Position numbers and translations under genes: made by a program. Under the pieces are notes generated by a model. The model was not told the origin of the DNA. It worked only from the letters and a program-made list of their open reading frames with translations, and searched no databases. Shown piece by piece: positions 7,757 through 16,675 of a stretch of DNA of 33,500 bases. How positions within the stretch are numbered: position 1 is the first letter of the stretch; each line of letters opens with the position of its first letter. Source of the stretch: Mariniphaga sp. (GTDB lineage Bacteria; Bacteroidota; Bacteroidia; Bacteroidales; Prolixibacteraceae); the NCBI GenBank assembly GCA_010906965.1, contig JAAFHB010000029.1:1-33500 (forward strand). The letters run 5' to 3'.

Positions 7757-10700
7757 ATGATATTTACAACAGAAGCGGAGTTTGAAGATGCTTTCATCGA
7801 GATCCTCTCAAAAAAAGGCTGGGAGCAAAAGCTGATAAAATACCCTACAGAAGAAGATTTGATCCAAAACTGGGCAAACATTCTCTTCGAAAACAACCGG
7901 GGGATTGACCGTCTAAACGATTACCCGCTCACAGACGGAGAAATGCAACAGATTCTGGAGCAAATAATCAATCTCAGAACTCCGCTCAAACTAAATGCTT
8001 TTATCAATGGTAAAACTGTTTCAATTACCCGGGATAATCCTGAGGATGCATTGCATTTTGGTAAAGAAATCAGCCTCAAAATATACGACCGCCGCGAAAT
8101 AGCAGCAGGACAAAGCCGTTATCAGATTGCGAAACAACCAAAATTTAAGAGCAAGTCAAAAATACTGAACGATCGCCGTGGCGATTTTATGCTCTTAATC
8201 AACGGTATGCCCGTTATACATGTCGAGTTAAAAAAAAGCGGTGTGGCAGTTAGTCAGGCACATAACCAAATTGAAAAATATTCGCATGAGGGAATATTTA
8301 ACGGTTTGTTTTCGCTGGTTCAGATTTTTGTTGCCATGGAGCCTAACGAAACGAAGTATTTCGCCAACCCTGGACCCGATGGCATTTTTAACAAAGACTT
8401 TTATTTTCGTTGGGCCGATTTTGACAATGAACCCATCAATAACTGGAAAGATATCGCTTCTTCTCTGCTTTCCATTCCAATGGCGCATCAGTTGATTGGT
8501 TTCTATACGGTTGCCGATGGTTCCGACGGAATTCTTAAGGTAATGCGCAGCTACCAGTATTTTGCAGCCAACGCAATATCTGATAAGGTTTCAAAAACTG
8601 ATTGGAAAAGTAAACATTTGTTGGGTGGTTATATTTGGCATACTACAGGTTCCGGAAAAACAATGACCAGTTTTAAGTCGGCACAATTGATTGCAAATTC
8701 GAAAGATGCCGATAAGGTGATTTTTTTAATGGACAGAATCGAGCTTGGCACACAGTCGTTGCGCGAATACCGGGGTTTTGCCGACGAGAATGAAGATGTA
8801 CAGGCAACCGAAAATACGGGAGTTTTAGTTACGAAACTAAAAAGCACAAACCCTGCAGATACTTTGATAGTTACCTCAATACAAAAGATGAGCAATATCA
8901 AAGATGAAGCCGACGGGCTTAATACACATGATATTCATCTGATGAATTCGAAAAGGATTGTGTTTATTGTTGATGAAGCGCACCGCTCCACTTTTGGCGA
9001 CATGCTTATTGATATAAAATCGACATTTTCCAATGCAATATTTTTTGGTTTTACGGGTACCCCTATTCAGGAAGAAAATCAAAGGAGAATGAATACCACT
9101 TCAACCATATTTGGCGATGAATTACACCGATATAGCATTGCCGATGGCATCCGTGACAAAAACGTATTGGGCTTCGATCCCTATAAAGTTCTTACCTATC
9201 GCGATCGGGATATTAGAAAGGCCGTTGCCCTCGAAAAATCCAAATCCGTAAATGAAACCGATGCATTGGCTGATCCTGTCAAAAAAGAAATCTTCAATAA
9301 CTTCATGAAGCATATAAAAATGGCAGGCTATATTGATAATGCTGGAAATTACATCCGAGGTATCGAAGACTTTCTTCCAAATTCGCAATACGAACGTGAT
9401 GAACATCAGGGAAAAGTGGTTCAGGACATTGCAGAAAACTGGATAACTCTCAGTCAAAACAATAAGTTTCATGCTATTTTTGCAACCAGCAGTATACACG
9501 AAGCCATTGAATATTACAGGTTACTGAAAAAATTAAAGCCTGAATTAAAAATTACCGCTTTATTTGACCCCAATATTGATAACAATGGCGGAGTACAATT
9601 CAAAGAAGATGGACTGGTCGAAATCATTGAGGACTATAACAATCGTTACGAGCAGGATTTTACATTTGCAACCCATTCAAAATTCAAGAAAGACATTGCT
9701 GCAAGGCTTGCACACAAAGCACCTTATATTAGGATTGAACGAACACCGGAAAAACAAATCGACTTATTAATTGTGGTCGACCAAATGCTTACAGGTTTTG
9801 ATTCAAAATGGATCAATACGCTCTACATGGATAAAGTGCTAAAATATGAAAATATCATTCAGGCATTCTCCCGTACAAATCGGTTGTTTGGCCCCGATAA
9901 ACCGCATGGCACAATTCGTTATTATAGAAAGCCGCACACTATGGAACAAAACATAGGCAAAGCGGTAAAACTTTATTCTGGCGATAAACCAATTGGCTTA
10001 TTTGTGGAGCATTTGGATTTTAACCTGAATCAAATGAATTCGATATTTGATGATATTTCCGATTTGTTTAATCGTGCCAATATATCAAACTTCGAAAAGC
10101 TGCCTGCTGACAATACCGAACGAGGCAGATTTGCCAGGCTTTTCAAAGAGTTAAATACCTATTTAGAAGCTGCTAAAATTCAAGGCTTTAATTGGCGTAA
10201 ATTGAAATATGAATTTGGTAGTGGAAAATCAAAGTCGGTGATTGAAATGGCGTTTGATGTAAATACTTACCTTATTTTGGCACTTCGCTACAAAGAATTA
10301 TTTACTGGCGGCGGTGGTGGTGGTATCGTAAGTGTTCCTTACGAAATAGATGGCTATTTAACCGAAATAGATACAGGAGTCATTGATGCAGATTATATGA
10401 ATTCCCGTTTTGAAAAATTCCATAAGATCATTAAAAAAGAAGATGCTGATAGCGACCAAATTCAGCAGGCTAAAGATGAGTTGCATAAATCTTTTGCTTC
10501 ACTTACCCAGGAAGAGCAAAAGTATGCCAATATTTTTTTGAATGATGTTCAAAGAGGCGACTTAGTTATGGAAAGCGACAAAACCTTTAGGGAATACATA
10601 ACCAAATACCAATCCAGAGCTAAAAATGCAGAAATACAACACATTGCACAACTTCTCGGCTTAGATGAAACTAAACTTAGAAGCATGATGAATTTGGGTT

Positions 10701-10882
10701 TAAACGACACGAATATAAATGAATACGGACGTTTTGATGATCTAAAGAACACGGTTGATAGAAACAAGGCAAAGGAGTATTTTGAAAAATTGGAAGGAGC
10801 ACCGATTCCGCTATTCAAAATAAATATAAGAGTACATAACTTGCTTCAAAAATTTATCATTAACGGTGGTTTTGAAATATAG
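7757..10882 (+). CDS. hsdR: type I restriction-modification system, restriction/translocase subunit
   Basis: HsdR translocates DNA with ATP and cuts unmethylated DNA at a distance. The N-terminal nuclease has a PD-(D/E)xK pattern: D143 in RRGDFMLL, then E157-L-K159 in VIHVELKKS. The superfamily 2 helicase core follows with TTGSGKT (G298-T302), LMDRIEL, DEAHRS (from 406), FFGFTGTPI and later VDQMLTGFDSKW and IIQAFSRTNRLFG (motif VI). A helical C-terminal domain binds the M2S core. The length of 1041 residues is normal for the EcoR124-like group. A run of glycines (GGGGGGI) around residue 855 comes from a GGC/GGT repeat at 10306-10325 but does not break the frame. It starts 38 bp after hsdS, in the same operon. 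Confidence 0.95.
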   Translation: MIFTTEAEFEDAFIEILSKKGWEQKLIKYPTEEDLIQNWANILFENNRGIDRLNDYPLTDGEMQQILEQIINLRTPLKLNAFINGKTVSITRDNPEDALHFGKEISLKIYDRREIAAGQSRYQIAKQPKFKSKSKILNDRRGDFMLLINGMPVIHVELKKSGVAVSQAHNQIEKYSHEGIFNGLFSLVQIFVAMEPNETKYFANPGPDGIFNKDFYFRWADFDNEPINNWKDIASSLLSIPMAHQLIGFYTVADGSDGILKVMRSYQYFAANAISDKVSKTDWKSKHLLGGYIWHTTGSGKTMTSFKSAQLIANSKDADKVIFLMDRIELGTQSLREYRGFADENEDVQATENTGVLVTKLKSTNPADTLIVTSIQKMSNIKDEADGLNTHDIHLMNSKRIVFIVDEAHRSTFGDMLIDIKSTFSNAIFFGFTGTPIQEENQRRMNTTSTIFGDELHRYSIADGIRDKNVLGFDPYKVLTYRDRDIRKAVALEKSKSVNETDALADPVKKEIFNNFMKHIKMAGYIDNAGNYIRGIEDFLPNSQYERDEHQGKVVQDIAENWITLSQNNKFHAIFATSSIHEAIEYYRLLKKLKPELKITALFDPNIDNNGGVQFKEDGLVEIIEDYNNRYEQDFTFATHSKFKKDIAARLAHKAPYIRIERTPEKQIDLLIVVDQMLTGFDSKWINTLYMDKVLKYENIIQAFSRTNRLFGPDKPHGTIRYYRKPHTMEQNIGKAVKLYSGDKPIGLFVEHLDFNLNQMNSIFDDISDLFNRANISNFEKLPADNTERGRFARLFKELNTYLEAAKIQGFNWRKLKYEFGSGKSKSVIEMAFDVNTYLILALRYKELFTGGGGGGIVSVPYEIDGYLTEIDTGVIDADYMNSRFEKFHKIIKKEDADSDQIQQAKDELHKSFASLTQEEQKYANIFLNDVQRGDLVMESDKTFREYITKYQSRAKNAEIQHIAQLLGLDETKLRSMMNLGLNDTNINEYGRFDDLKNTVDRNKAKEYFEKLEGAPIPLFKINIRVHNLLQKFIINGGFEI

Positions 10883-11665
10883 ATTTTCTGAAGTTCTTGT
10901 GATTTGAATCAATGACAAACGCGCGTGATACAACGTCGATCTTGAGATATGCCGAACACCAACGCGTGTTTAAGCTTGCAGTTTTGACCGGCCATTTTAG
11001 CCTGGTAATTAATTTACCGCCTGTTTGTTGGCAGTGTGATAATTTAGGTCGTAATTGTCGAACAAATCTATTGATAGAGACAAAGGTCGTAATTTTTGTT
11101 TTTAAATGTAAGGGCAAATAACTATTTGTCCTCCGATACATTCCGTCCCCGGTCGCCGCTACTTATATGGGATTACCCTTCGGGATAATCCACCATTCCA
11201 TTCGCTTACTGACCTGGATGCCGGAAAGAATCTCCGGGTTACGGGCAAAAAGAAAGCAAAGGCAGCCCCCAAAAGGCTTTGTCTTTGCATACTTTTTTCG
11301 TGCCCATAATCGCATCACCTTTTGTCAGGTGATTTTACGGTGTTTTCCGGGTGATGACCAACACCGGCAATTCACTGTAAGGTATGGTCGTTATCCTTTT
11401 TCTATACTTTCCCTTTATAATTTTTTCCACATCAGGTTATGGACAGAAGCGGCGCGGAGTCAACCGGTTCTCAGTGGCGAAGGTATATTTCGTGTCCTTC
11501 ACGCCGCTGCAAGTTCAGGCCCTGCGGGTTTTACAAAAAATCTCCACGCCTGCGCTACGCTCCGGGTTGTATTTTATCGCAAAAAACTGGCAGCAGCAAA
11601 ACACGAACCTTCTTTAAGCCCCTGAAACACGATAACTCCAACCGGCTCCGATACGGCATAAAAAA
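10883..11665. other. non-coding interval with stable hairpins
   Basis: About 780 bases without a gene I can support. It contains GGATTACCC-ttc-GGGATAATCC (11169-11191), a long imperfect stem from GGGCAAAAAGAAAGC at about 11244 to a matching TGCCC at about 11305, and ATCACCT...AGGTGAT (11314-11333). Several frames stay open here (for example 11167-11625) but are rich in Arg/Ser/Pro and match nothing I know. The composition changes from AT-rich to more GC-rich at about 11150. Confidence 0.5.
11244..11305 (+). terminator. long imperfect stem-loop, possible terminator downstream of hsdR
   Basis: GGGCA...GCAAAGGCAGCC pairs with GGCTTTGTCTTTGC...TGCCC around the loop CCCAAAA. The 3' arm contains ACTTTTTTCG. 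It can fold as a roughly 27-bp interrupted stem. It lies 360 bp past the hsdR stop, so a role as a structured RNA or element boundary is equally possible. Confidence 0.4.
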
Positions 11666-11920
11666 ATGTCAAAAATTATGGAAAGTATAGAAAAAAACAG
11701 GAAACAACGATTCATCTCACTTCCAATCAGCATAAGTTGGTTTTTAAAAGTCATCCTCGTTGCAGCAGGGTTCTGTATATGGGGAAGCAGCTTCATTTGG
11801 GTACTTTTAGGGCTGTATTTAGGTTTTTCAATCATCCGTCAGATACTTTCCTGTCTGGTGTCTCTCGTAGTCCTGATAGCCCTGTTCATTCTTTTGGCAA
11901 CAATCATTTTTAACATTTAA
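11666..11920 (+). CDS. small membrane protein, 84 aa
   Basis: Unrecognised. After a basic N-terminus (MSKIMESIEKNRKQRF) come two hydrophobic stretches, about residues 22-50 (WFLKVILVAAGFCIWGSSF, WVLLGLYLGF) and 58-82 (ILSCLVSLVVLIALFILLAT), predicting two membrane helices. A second in-frame ATG at 11678 is an alternative start. No clear ribosome site precedes either. Small two-helix proteins are common next to Bacteroidetes transfer genes, but the gene is on the opposite strand to the tra operon and I cannot assign a role. A chance open frame is possible. Confidence 0.45.
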   Translation: MSKIMESIEKNRKQRFISLPISISWFLKVILVAAGFCIWGSSFIWVLLGLYLGFSIIRQILSCLVSLVVLIALFILLATIIFNI

Positions 11921-11995
11921 TGATATAATGATCACAAGAATGTACTTTTCCCGGAGATAGTGAGAGCTATCGCTACCGTTCAGCTTTTGATCGTC

Positions 11996-12112
11996 TTATT
12001 TTACTTGTTCTTTAACCTGCTCAACAAATATTTCAGCTGGTTTAAAAAAAGGAATAAAATGCTCAGGAACAATAACCATTGTGTTTTTTGAAATATCACG
12101 TGCAGATAGAAA
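11996..12112 (-). pseudogene. HU-family DNA-binding protein, C-terminal remnant
   Basis: Not an ORF with a start. On the minus strand, directly after the terminator at 12117-12148, the sequence reads FFLSARDISKNTMVIVPEHF followed by IPFFKPAEIFVEQVKEQVK and a stop at 11996. The pattern (ARDISKN..V.VPEH..P.FKP...F...V) matches the last 35-40 residues of Bacteroidetes HU-like proteins, where the beta arm ends and the last helix begins. The first half of the protein is missing, so recombination has placed the tail next to the tra operon end. Confidence 0.5.
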
Positions 12113-12116
12113 AAAA

Positions 12117-12148
12117 CAAACGCCTGAAATATAAAAATCAGGCGTTTG
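12117..12148 (-). terminator. rho-independent terminator of the tra operon
   Basis: A perfect 11-bp inverted repeat CAAACGCCTGA / TCAGGCGTTTG with a 10-base loop. Read on the minus strand, the stem is followed by TTTTTTT. It lies about 115 bp downstream of traN and 12 bp downstream of the 33-codon ORF, in the direction of the tra genes. Confidence 0.85.
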
Positions 12149-12160
12149 TCAAATGACTAT

Positions 12161-12262
12161 CTATTCAATTTCCCGACCCCATAATTCAATGTCGGTGGGG
12201 GCATTTATTATCGAACAGGTAATCCGGCAAAGGACAAAAAGTACGATACATACCGAAATCAT
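12161..12262 (-). CDS. possible 33-aa membrane peptide after traN
   Basis: An ATG at 12262 lies two bases after the traN stop codon, allowing coupled translation. It encodes a short hydrophobic N-terminus (MISVCIVLFVLCRI) and a polar tail (NAPTDIELWGREIE), stopping 12 bases before the operon terminator stem. I know no homologue. It occupies the place where traO would begin in the usual gene order. Length and lack of family support keep confidence low. Confidence 0.3.
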   Translation of the reverse strand: MISVCIVLFVLCRITCSIINAPTDIELWGREIE

Positions 12263-12264
12263 AT

Positions 12265-13212
12265 TTAATTTACCCTTAGTTTACCTATTCCTTTGGCCCC
12301 CAGCAGGTCATCATTTTTCACTGTAAAAGACTGACCCCTGCCACCATCTTTTTCGTTTAATTCGATCAGCAGTTGTTTTCCTTCCGGCAAGGTAAACCGG
12401 GGCAGCACGAACACCGTACGTTCTGTTTTCTTCCCGCCAATTATCATCAGTTGATTATAAGCTCTCAACGGTACGATGGATTGTTGCTGGATAGCCGTGC
12501 GTTTGGCAACTTTTTTATCGACGATACGGAATGAAATGTAATCCACATTAAACGGTACATTCGATGAGTTTTTAAGCTCTGTATGAAAATACATCAGGTT
12601 ATTGTGCGAATAAATACCTTTTAAGGTATACTGCATCCCAAACTGTTTGCAGCTGATATGTTTAATCTCCCTACGGTCATTTTTATAAATCGACTGCATG
12701 ATCCGGTTAACAAGTAAAGGCGATTCACCGCCCAGTTCATCCAACCAAATATCTGTTGTGTTTCCCCGGCTTGTTCCGATTTCTGAGCTATGGATTAGAT
12801 TATTCATCTCTACCGAAAGTTTGACCGGTTCATCGGCATATTTCACATTGAACGAATAATAACTGCCGTCGTCTGTGATCACCGATAAATTACTTTCCCC
12901 GGAAAAATCTTTTGTTACAGCTTTTACCCTCAAAACGTTCTCTGTACCGTCCGCTTTGGCTGCCATCAGATCGGCACTACCTAAATCCACATAACGTATG
13001 GCAGCCGGGAAAATAATGTGTACCGTTTTGCTGAAGGTTACTTCAAGCGCATAAGGCGCAATCATTTTGTCAAAGGTCAGCGGACGGGTCAGTCCCTGGA
13101 AATAATCACCGGTACTGGGCATTGTTTTCGCACTACTGCCATTCGTTTGATCCTGGGCACAGACAGCAAATGAGCCTGCCATAAAGGCAAGAATGATAAA
13201 AATTCTTTTCAT
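12265..13212 (-). CDS. traN: conjugative transposon protein TraN
   Basis: Periplasmic/outer-membrane component of the Bacteroidetes (MPF_B) transfer channel, considered the VirB9-like partner of TraM. I place the start at 13212 (MKRIFIILAFMAGSFAVCAQ), which gives a clean signal peptide with a cleavage site after Ala-Gln or nearby. The in-frame ATG at 13251 would only add 13 odd residues. The 315-residue mature region is beta-rich (ALEVTFSKTVHIIFPAAIRY, VLRVKAVTKDF, YTLKGIYSHNNLMYFHTEL) and contains the run VLPRFTLPEGKQLLIEL near the end, as expected for TraN. It is the last recognisable gene of the operon, with a terminator 115 bp downstream. About 165 bp separate it from traM. Confidence 0.9.
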   Translation of the reverse strand: MKRIFIILAFMAGSFAVCAQDQTNGSSAKTMPSTGDYFQGLTRPLTFDKMIAPYALEVTFSKTVHIIFPAAIRYVDLGSADLMAAKADGTENVLRVKAVTKDFSGESNLSVITDDGSYYSFNVKYADEPVKLSVEMNNLIHSSEIGTSRGNTTDIWLDELGGESPLLVNRIMQSIYKNDRREIKHISCKQFGMQYTLKGIYSHNNLMYFHTELKNSSNVPFNVDYISFRIVDKKVAKRTAIQQQSIVPLRAYNQLMIIGGKKTERTVFVLPRFTLPEGKQLLIELNEKDGGRGQSFTVKNDDLLGAKGIGKLRVN

Positions 13213-13378
13213 TGTAATTTGTTTTTGATGAGCTTCTCCTAACCCCTGCAAAAGAGGAGAAGGAGGAAAAGCCCGGTTAATACTAAAATCGTTTACTAAT
13301 GTTTTTAAAGTCCCCCTGGTTGATGAGCTTGTCGAATCACGGGCGATTTACCCGCCTACCACGGGTAGGAAGGGACTT

Positions 13379-14740
13379 CTACTGTTCAGGCAGAAGTAAT
13401 ACCTGGTACCCGGCTTTGATCGTCACCCTGACGGTACTCATCTTTTTACTGACAAACTGCGAAGCTCCCTGGATAAGCCCTTTCCCCAAATCTGCCGCCA
13501 GTTGCGAACCTGCATTATCCGAAATCATGATACCACTGCCGGTTGACGAAGCCAGGGATGAAGCAACTTCTTTAGCCGCAGTAATTGCATCATTACCGGG
13601 TACGGATATTCCCGGTTGCCCGTCTGTCCCGTAAACCTGCAGCTGAACCGGGATGATATTCCCGGCATATTGGATGGAAGTAACCGTAACATTAAGCCGT
13701 TCGCCCCCAATGCGGCAAGTACCCGTGATAAGCGTATTGGCCGGGATCAACAGATCCCCAATCCGGATGGGTTCCAATAGCCGCAATTGCAGTTCTTTCC
13801 CGTTGGTTAGAGTAACAGTCTGGTTAATGCAGGCATGGATACTGTTTTTCCCCGTTGCCTCTTCATTTCCGCCGATTGTCCTAAATCCGGAATTATGCGA
13901 TTTAGGGTCATATTCTGTGTTTCCCTTGCTGTTCAAAGAATTTGACAGTAGCGATACTACGTTTGGCGTTACCTGCGGGACAGGTTGGGCAACAACTTTT
14001 CCTCCGGAAGATAGGGCTGATGTGATCTTATTTGCTTCTGAGGAGGAAGTATTTGTTACTGTAGTAGCAGTACCCGGCATGTATTTCGCTGCCAACTGGT
14101 ATGATTTTTCAATCACTGACAATTGGTCGTCCTCTGTTTTTTTGCGCAGCATTTCCTCTTCCTGTTTACGCTCCAGTTCCTGAATGCGGCTCTCCAGTTT
14201 CTCCCGTGATTGTTCATCTACCTCATTTGCTGGTTGGTTATTCCAATTGCCCAGTTGCCTGTTAACATTCTGGTAGGCACTGGCTGAAGAATGGATAGCC
14301 GAAGTGCGATTATTTGACTGAGACGGAATGCCCTTCCCGGAGCGGGACGAATTCTGATAATGATCAGATGGGTTGAACGCAGTTCCCGAATTGTGCTCCT
14401 GGCCTTTTTTCAATTGTTCTTCTTTCAGTAAATAAGCGAAATCCGATAATGTGCGTTTTTTTTCTTTTTCCTTTTGCCTGACCGCTTCCTGTTCATAAGC
14501 ATCCCGCTTATTTTTCACCATGCTTTTTTCTTTGGGCATTGGTAGTTCTGTATTCAATCCTGCCGGTTGCCCTGTTGTTTCTTTCTCTTTGGACGATGGA
14601 GCAAAAATCAGCCACATCGATCCTGCAAAAAGCAGGAAGAACAACGGGTAGATGAGCATTTTCTTACGTTTTTGTCGTTGCTGCGGTGTGAGTTCTTTTT
14701 CCGCCTTGCCACTTTCCTGGTCTTCTTTATTCTTTGTCAT
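13379..14740 (-). CDS. traM: conjugative transposon protein TraM
   Basis: Inner-membrane-anchored periplasmic scaffold, the VirB10-like subunit of the channel. The short cytoplasmic N-terminus (KELTPQQRQKRKKM) is followed by one membrane helix (about 29-46, LIYPLFFLLFAGSMWLIFAP). A long low-complexity linker rich in Lys/Glu/Asn/Ser comes next (QEEEMLRKKTEDDQL). The C-terminal domain, from about residue 290, has IHACINQTVTLTNGKELQLR, LIPANTLITGTCRIGGERL and a Gly/Ala/Ser-rich stretch before the end (TIKAGYQVLLLPEQ), the part that aligns with other TraM. At 453 residues the length is normal. Its start overlaps the end of traL by 14 bp, so translation is probably coupled. Confidence 0.9.
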   Translation of the reverse strand: MTKNKEDQESGKAEKELTPQQRQKRKKMLIYPLFFLLFAGSMWLIFAPSSKEKETTGQPAGLNTELPMPKEKSMVKNKRDAYEQEAVRQKEKEKKRTLSDFAYLLKEEQLKKGQEHNSGTAFNPSDHYQNSSRSGKGIPSQSNNRTSAIHSSASAYQNVNRQLGNWNNQPANEVDEQSREKLESRIQELERKQEEEMLRKKTEDDQLSVIEKSYQLAAKYMPGTATTVTNTSSSEANKITSALSSGGKVVAQPVPQVTPNVVSLLSNSLNSKGNTEYDPKSHNSGFRTIGGNEEATGKNSIHACINQTVTLTNGKELQLRLLEPIRIGDLLIPANTLITGTCRIGGERLNVTVTSIQYAGNIIPVQLQVYGTDGQPGISVPGNDAITAAKEVASSLASSTGSGIMISDNAGSQLAADLGKGLIQGASQFVSKKMSTVRVTIKAGYQVLLLPEQ

Positions 14741-15020
14741 ACTGAAAATTCTTTTGTAGTTTCAAACTGTCTGTTTTATGCTGTATTTTTTTCAATTCGA
14801 ATTGCAGCCTTTCGATATGATCCACCTTCATTTTTTCGCCCTTTTCTTTACCTAAATTATAGATCGACGAAAAGGTCATGAAAATGGATAATCCGCTGAA
14901 GATTATGAGCATGATCACGATAAGGATAACGCGGCGTTCAGGGGTTAGCCTGCCCAGGAGACTGCGAAGCTTATCTTCCCACCAATTGGTAACTTTGTTT
15001 ATTAATTTTCCTGTCATCAT
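14727..15020 (-). CDS. traL: conjugative transposon protein TraL (DUF3989)
   Basis: A 97-residue bitopic membrane protein. An amphipathic basic start (MMTGKLINKVTNWWEDKLRS, then LTPERR) is followed by one membrane helix (about 30-50, VILIVIMLIIFSGLSIFMTF) and a charged helical tail (ERLQFELKKIQHKTDSLKL). This matches the DUF3989/TraL family found between traK and traM in Bacteroides conjugative transposons. The start lies 4 bp after the traK stop and the end overlaps traM. The exact role in the channel is not known. Confidence 0.85.
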   Translation of the reverse strand: MMTGKLINKVTNWWEDKLRSLLGRLTPERRVILIVIMLIIFSGLSIFMTFSSIYNLGKEKGEKMKVDHIERLQFELKKIQHKTDSLKLQKNFQYDKE

Positions 15021-15024
15021 GCAC

Positions 15025-15648
15025 CTACCTTTCCATTACGCTAATGTCGCGGTTTTCCAGAATCTCGAAATGCTCCATGGTGAACCCCTGGGGGTTGTTG
15101 TCTGAGCGTACCGAGTTAATCAGGTCACAGCGTGTGACCAGGCTACGCTCGGTGATGTTACTTTCCCGGATGATCATCTGCCTGGCGTATGTTACTACTT
15201 TGTAGGGATAGTTGTTGAAGTTGCACGCGATGCTGTCCACCCGGATGGCCTGGTTGATGTTCCCCGAAATGATACGGTCATAATACCCTTTTTCCTGCAT
15301 GTCTTTGTAATAGCGGAATGCACTTTTATCTACCAGGAACAAAGCGCGGTTGATGTTGCTTTCAATCGCGTTTTTATCCGGTGAAAGGGTGAAAAACAGT
15401 TCATGAAAACGGCGTACATGCTCTTTGGCTTCTACGGGACGGTTTTGCGACAAATCCTGTGATAGGGCCAGCATCAACGATTTTCCGCCGTCCAGTACAT
15501 ATATTTTCTGGCGTTGCTTTTCGGCAAAACTATACGAGCTCCAAAGGGAATAACCAGTTATACCCGCGCATAGGCAGATAAAAACAATTCCGAAGAAACG
15601 TATCTGTTTAAAAGAAGTCTCAATAGTTTTTAGTGATTTAAATTCCAT
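15025..15648 (-). CDS. traK: conjugative transposon protein TraK
   Basis: A 207-residue inner-membrane protein with a short cytoplasmic N-terminus (MEFKSLKTIETSFKQIRFF), one helix (about 18-36, GIVFICLCAGITGYSLW) and a periplasmic domain. Conserved TraK blocks are IYVLDGGKSLMLALSQD, ARFHELFFTLSPDK-like (RRFHELFFTLSPDKNAIESN), YYDRIISGNINQAIRVD and GFTMEHFEILENRD. TraK is regarded as the VirB8-like scaffold of MPF_B systems. It lies 18 bp after traJ in the operon. Nothing unusual is seen. Confidence 0.92.
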   Translation of the reverse strand: MEFKSLKTIETSFKQIRFFGIVFICLCAGITGYSLWSSYSFAEKQRQKIYVLDGGKSLMLALSQDLSQNRPVEAKEHVRRFHELFFTLSPDKNAIESNINRALFLVDKSAFRYYKDMQEKGYYDRIISGNINQAIRVDSIACNFNNYPYKVVTYARQMIIRESNITERSLVTRCDLINSVRSDNNPQGFTMEHFEILENRDISVMER

Positions 15649-15666
15649 TTTTTTGATGTGTTAAGT

Positions 15667-16674
15667 TTATTTTCCCAGCAACCTTCCGGATACGTTACCC
15701 ACTGCAGCACCAGCCATTCCACCTGCATAAGCCCCGCCTTTGCCAGCAGCAGTGTTTACATTACGGTTATAACTTCCCATTCCACCTCCTGCCTGGATAA
15801 TCCAGTTGGCTACCGTGGGGATGGTAAAATACCCGATGATGCCAATAATCATGAATACGATATAGACACTGTTACTGCCGTCCGGGATAAAATTAGGATT
15901 ACTCAACTGTTCGATATCATTTTGCAGCATCAGAACCTGAATCCGTGCCAGGATAGAGCTGAACAAGTCAGAAACAGGCAGCCACAGGTAAACCGATATG
16001 TATCGTGTGATCCATTGGGTAAGCGTTGCCTGAAACCCATCATACACGCTGATGGCAAAAGCTATTGGCCCCAAAATGGACAGTACAACAAGAAAGAAGG
16101 TCCGTAAGGTATCAATGATAAGTGCAGCGGCCTGAAAAAGGAGTTCCAGCAATTCCCGAAACCAGTTTTGAACCGTTTGCTTAAAGTTGTAAAATCCACG
16201 TTCAATGTACATTCCTGCAATCTGGGGAGCATCCAAAATGCCCAGTTCCTCCAGCCGCTGATCAAACGCCTGGTTGTCAACCAACCAAGCCGTTTCAGGA
16301 TTGCGCCGCATGGCCTCATACGCCAGCTTGTCCTTTTGCTCCCGGTATTTGTTCATATCGAAAGTCTGTGTTTCAAGGATACCGTGTATACCGGTAACCA
16401 CAGGTGACATCACGGCGTTAATAGTGCCCAACACGATCGTTGGGAAAAACATGATGCACAGTCCAATTGCAAATGGCCGCAGCAAAGGGTACACGTCAAT
16501 AGGTTCAGCACGTGCGAGGGCTTGCCACACCCGGACGGCCACATAAAAGAGGGCACCCAGTCCGGCGATTCCCTTTGCCACGCCAATCATGTTGCTGCAA
16601 AGGGGCATCATCTCCGTATACAGGTTACGCAGGATCTGATGCAGGTTGTCAAAATCGATTGCCAGCAGGATCAT
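15667..16674 (-). CDS. traJ: conjugative transposon protein TraJ
   Basis: VirB6-like polytopic inner-membrane channel protein. The start at 16674 (MILLAIDFDNLHQILRNLY) is one base after the traI stop and gives a 335-residue protein. The longer open frame to 16851 overlaps traI and adds non-homologous sequence. Several hydrophobic segments are visible: VAKGIAGLGALFYVAVRVW, FAIGLCIMFFPTIVLGTIN, TLRTFFLVVLSILGPIAFAI, YIVFMIIGIIGYFTIPTVAN. The C-terminus is Gly/Ala-rich (AGKGGAYAGGMAGAAVGNV), as in other TraJ. Family assignment is strong from order and sequence. Confidence 0.92.
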   Translation of the reverse strand: MILLAIDFDNLHQILRNLYTEMMPLCSNMIGVAKGIAGLGALFYVAVRVWQALARAEPIDVYPLLRPFAIGLCIMFFPTIVLGTINAVMSPVVTGIHGILETQTFDMNKYREQKDKLAYEAMRRNPETAWLVDNQAFDQRLEELGILDAPQIAGMYIERGFYNFKQTVQNWFRELLELLFQAAALIIDTLRTFFLVVLSILGPIAFAISVYDGFQATLTQWITRYISVYLWLPVSDLFSSILARIQVLMLQNDIEQLSNPNFIPDGSNSVYIVFMIIGIIGYFTIPTVANWIIQAGGGMGSYNRNVNTAAGKGGAYAGGMAGAAVGNVSGRLLGK

Positions 16675-16675
16675 C

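Noticed and set aside
11167-11625. 152-codon plus-strand frame
   Set aside because: It crosses three hairpins, has Arg/Pro/Ser-rich random-like content and no recognisable domain.
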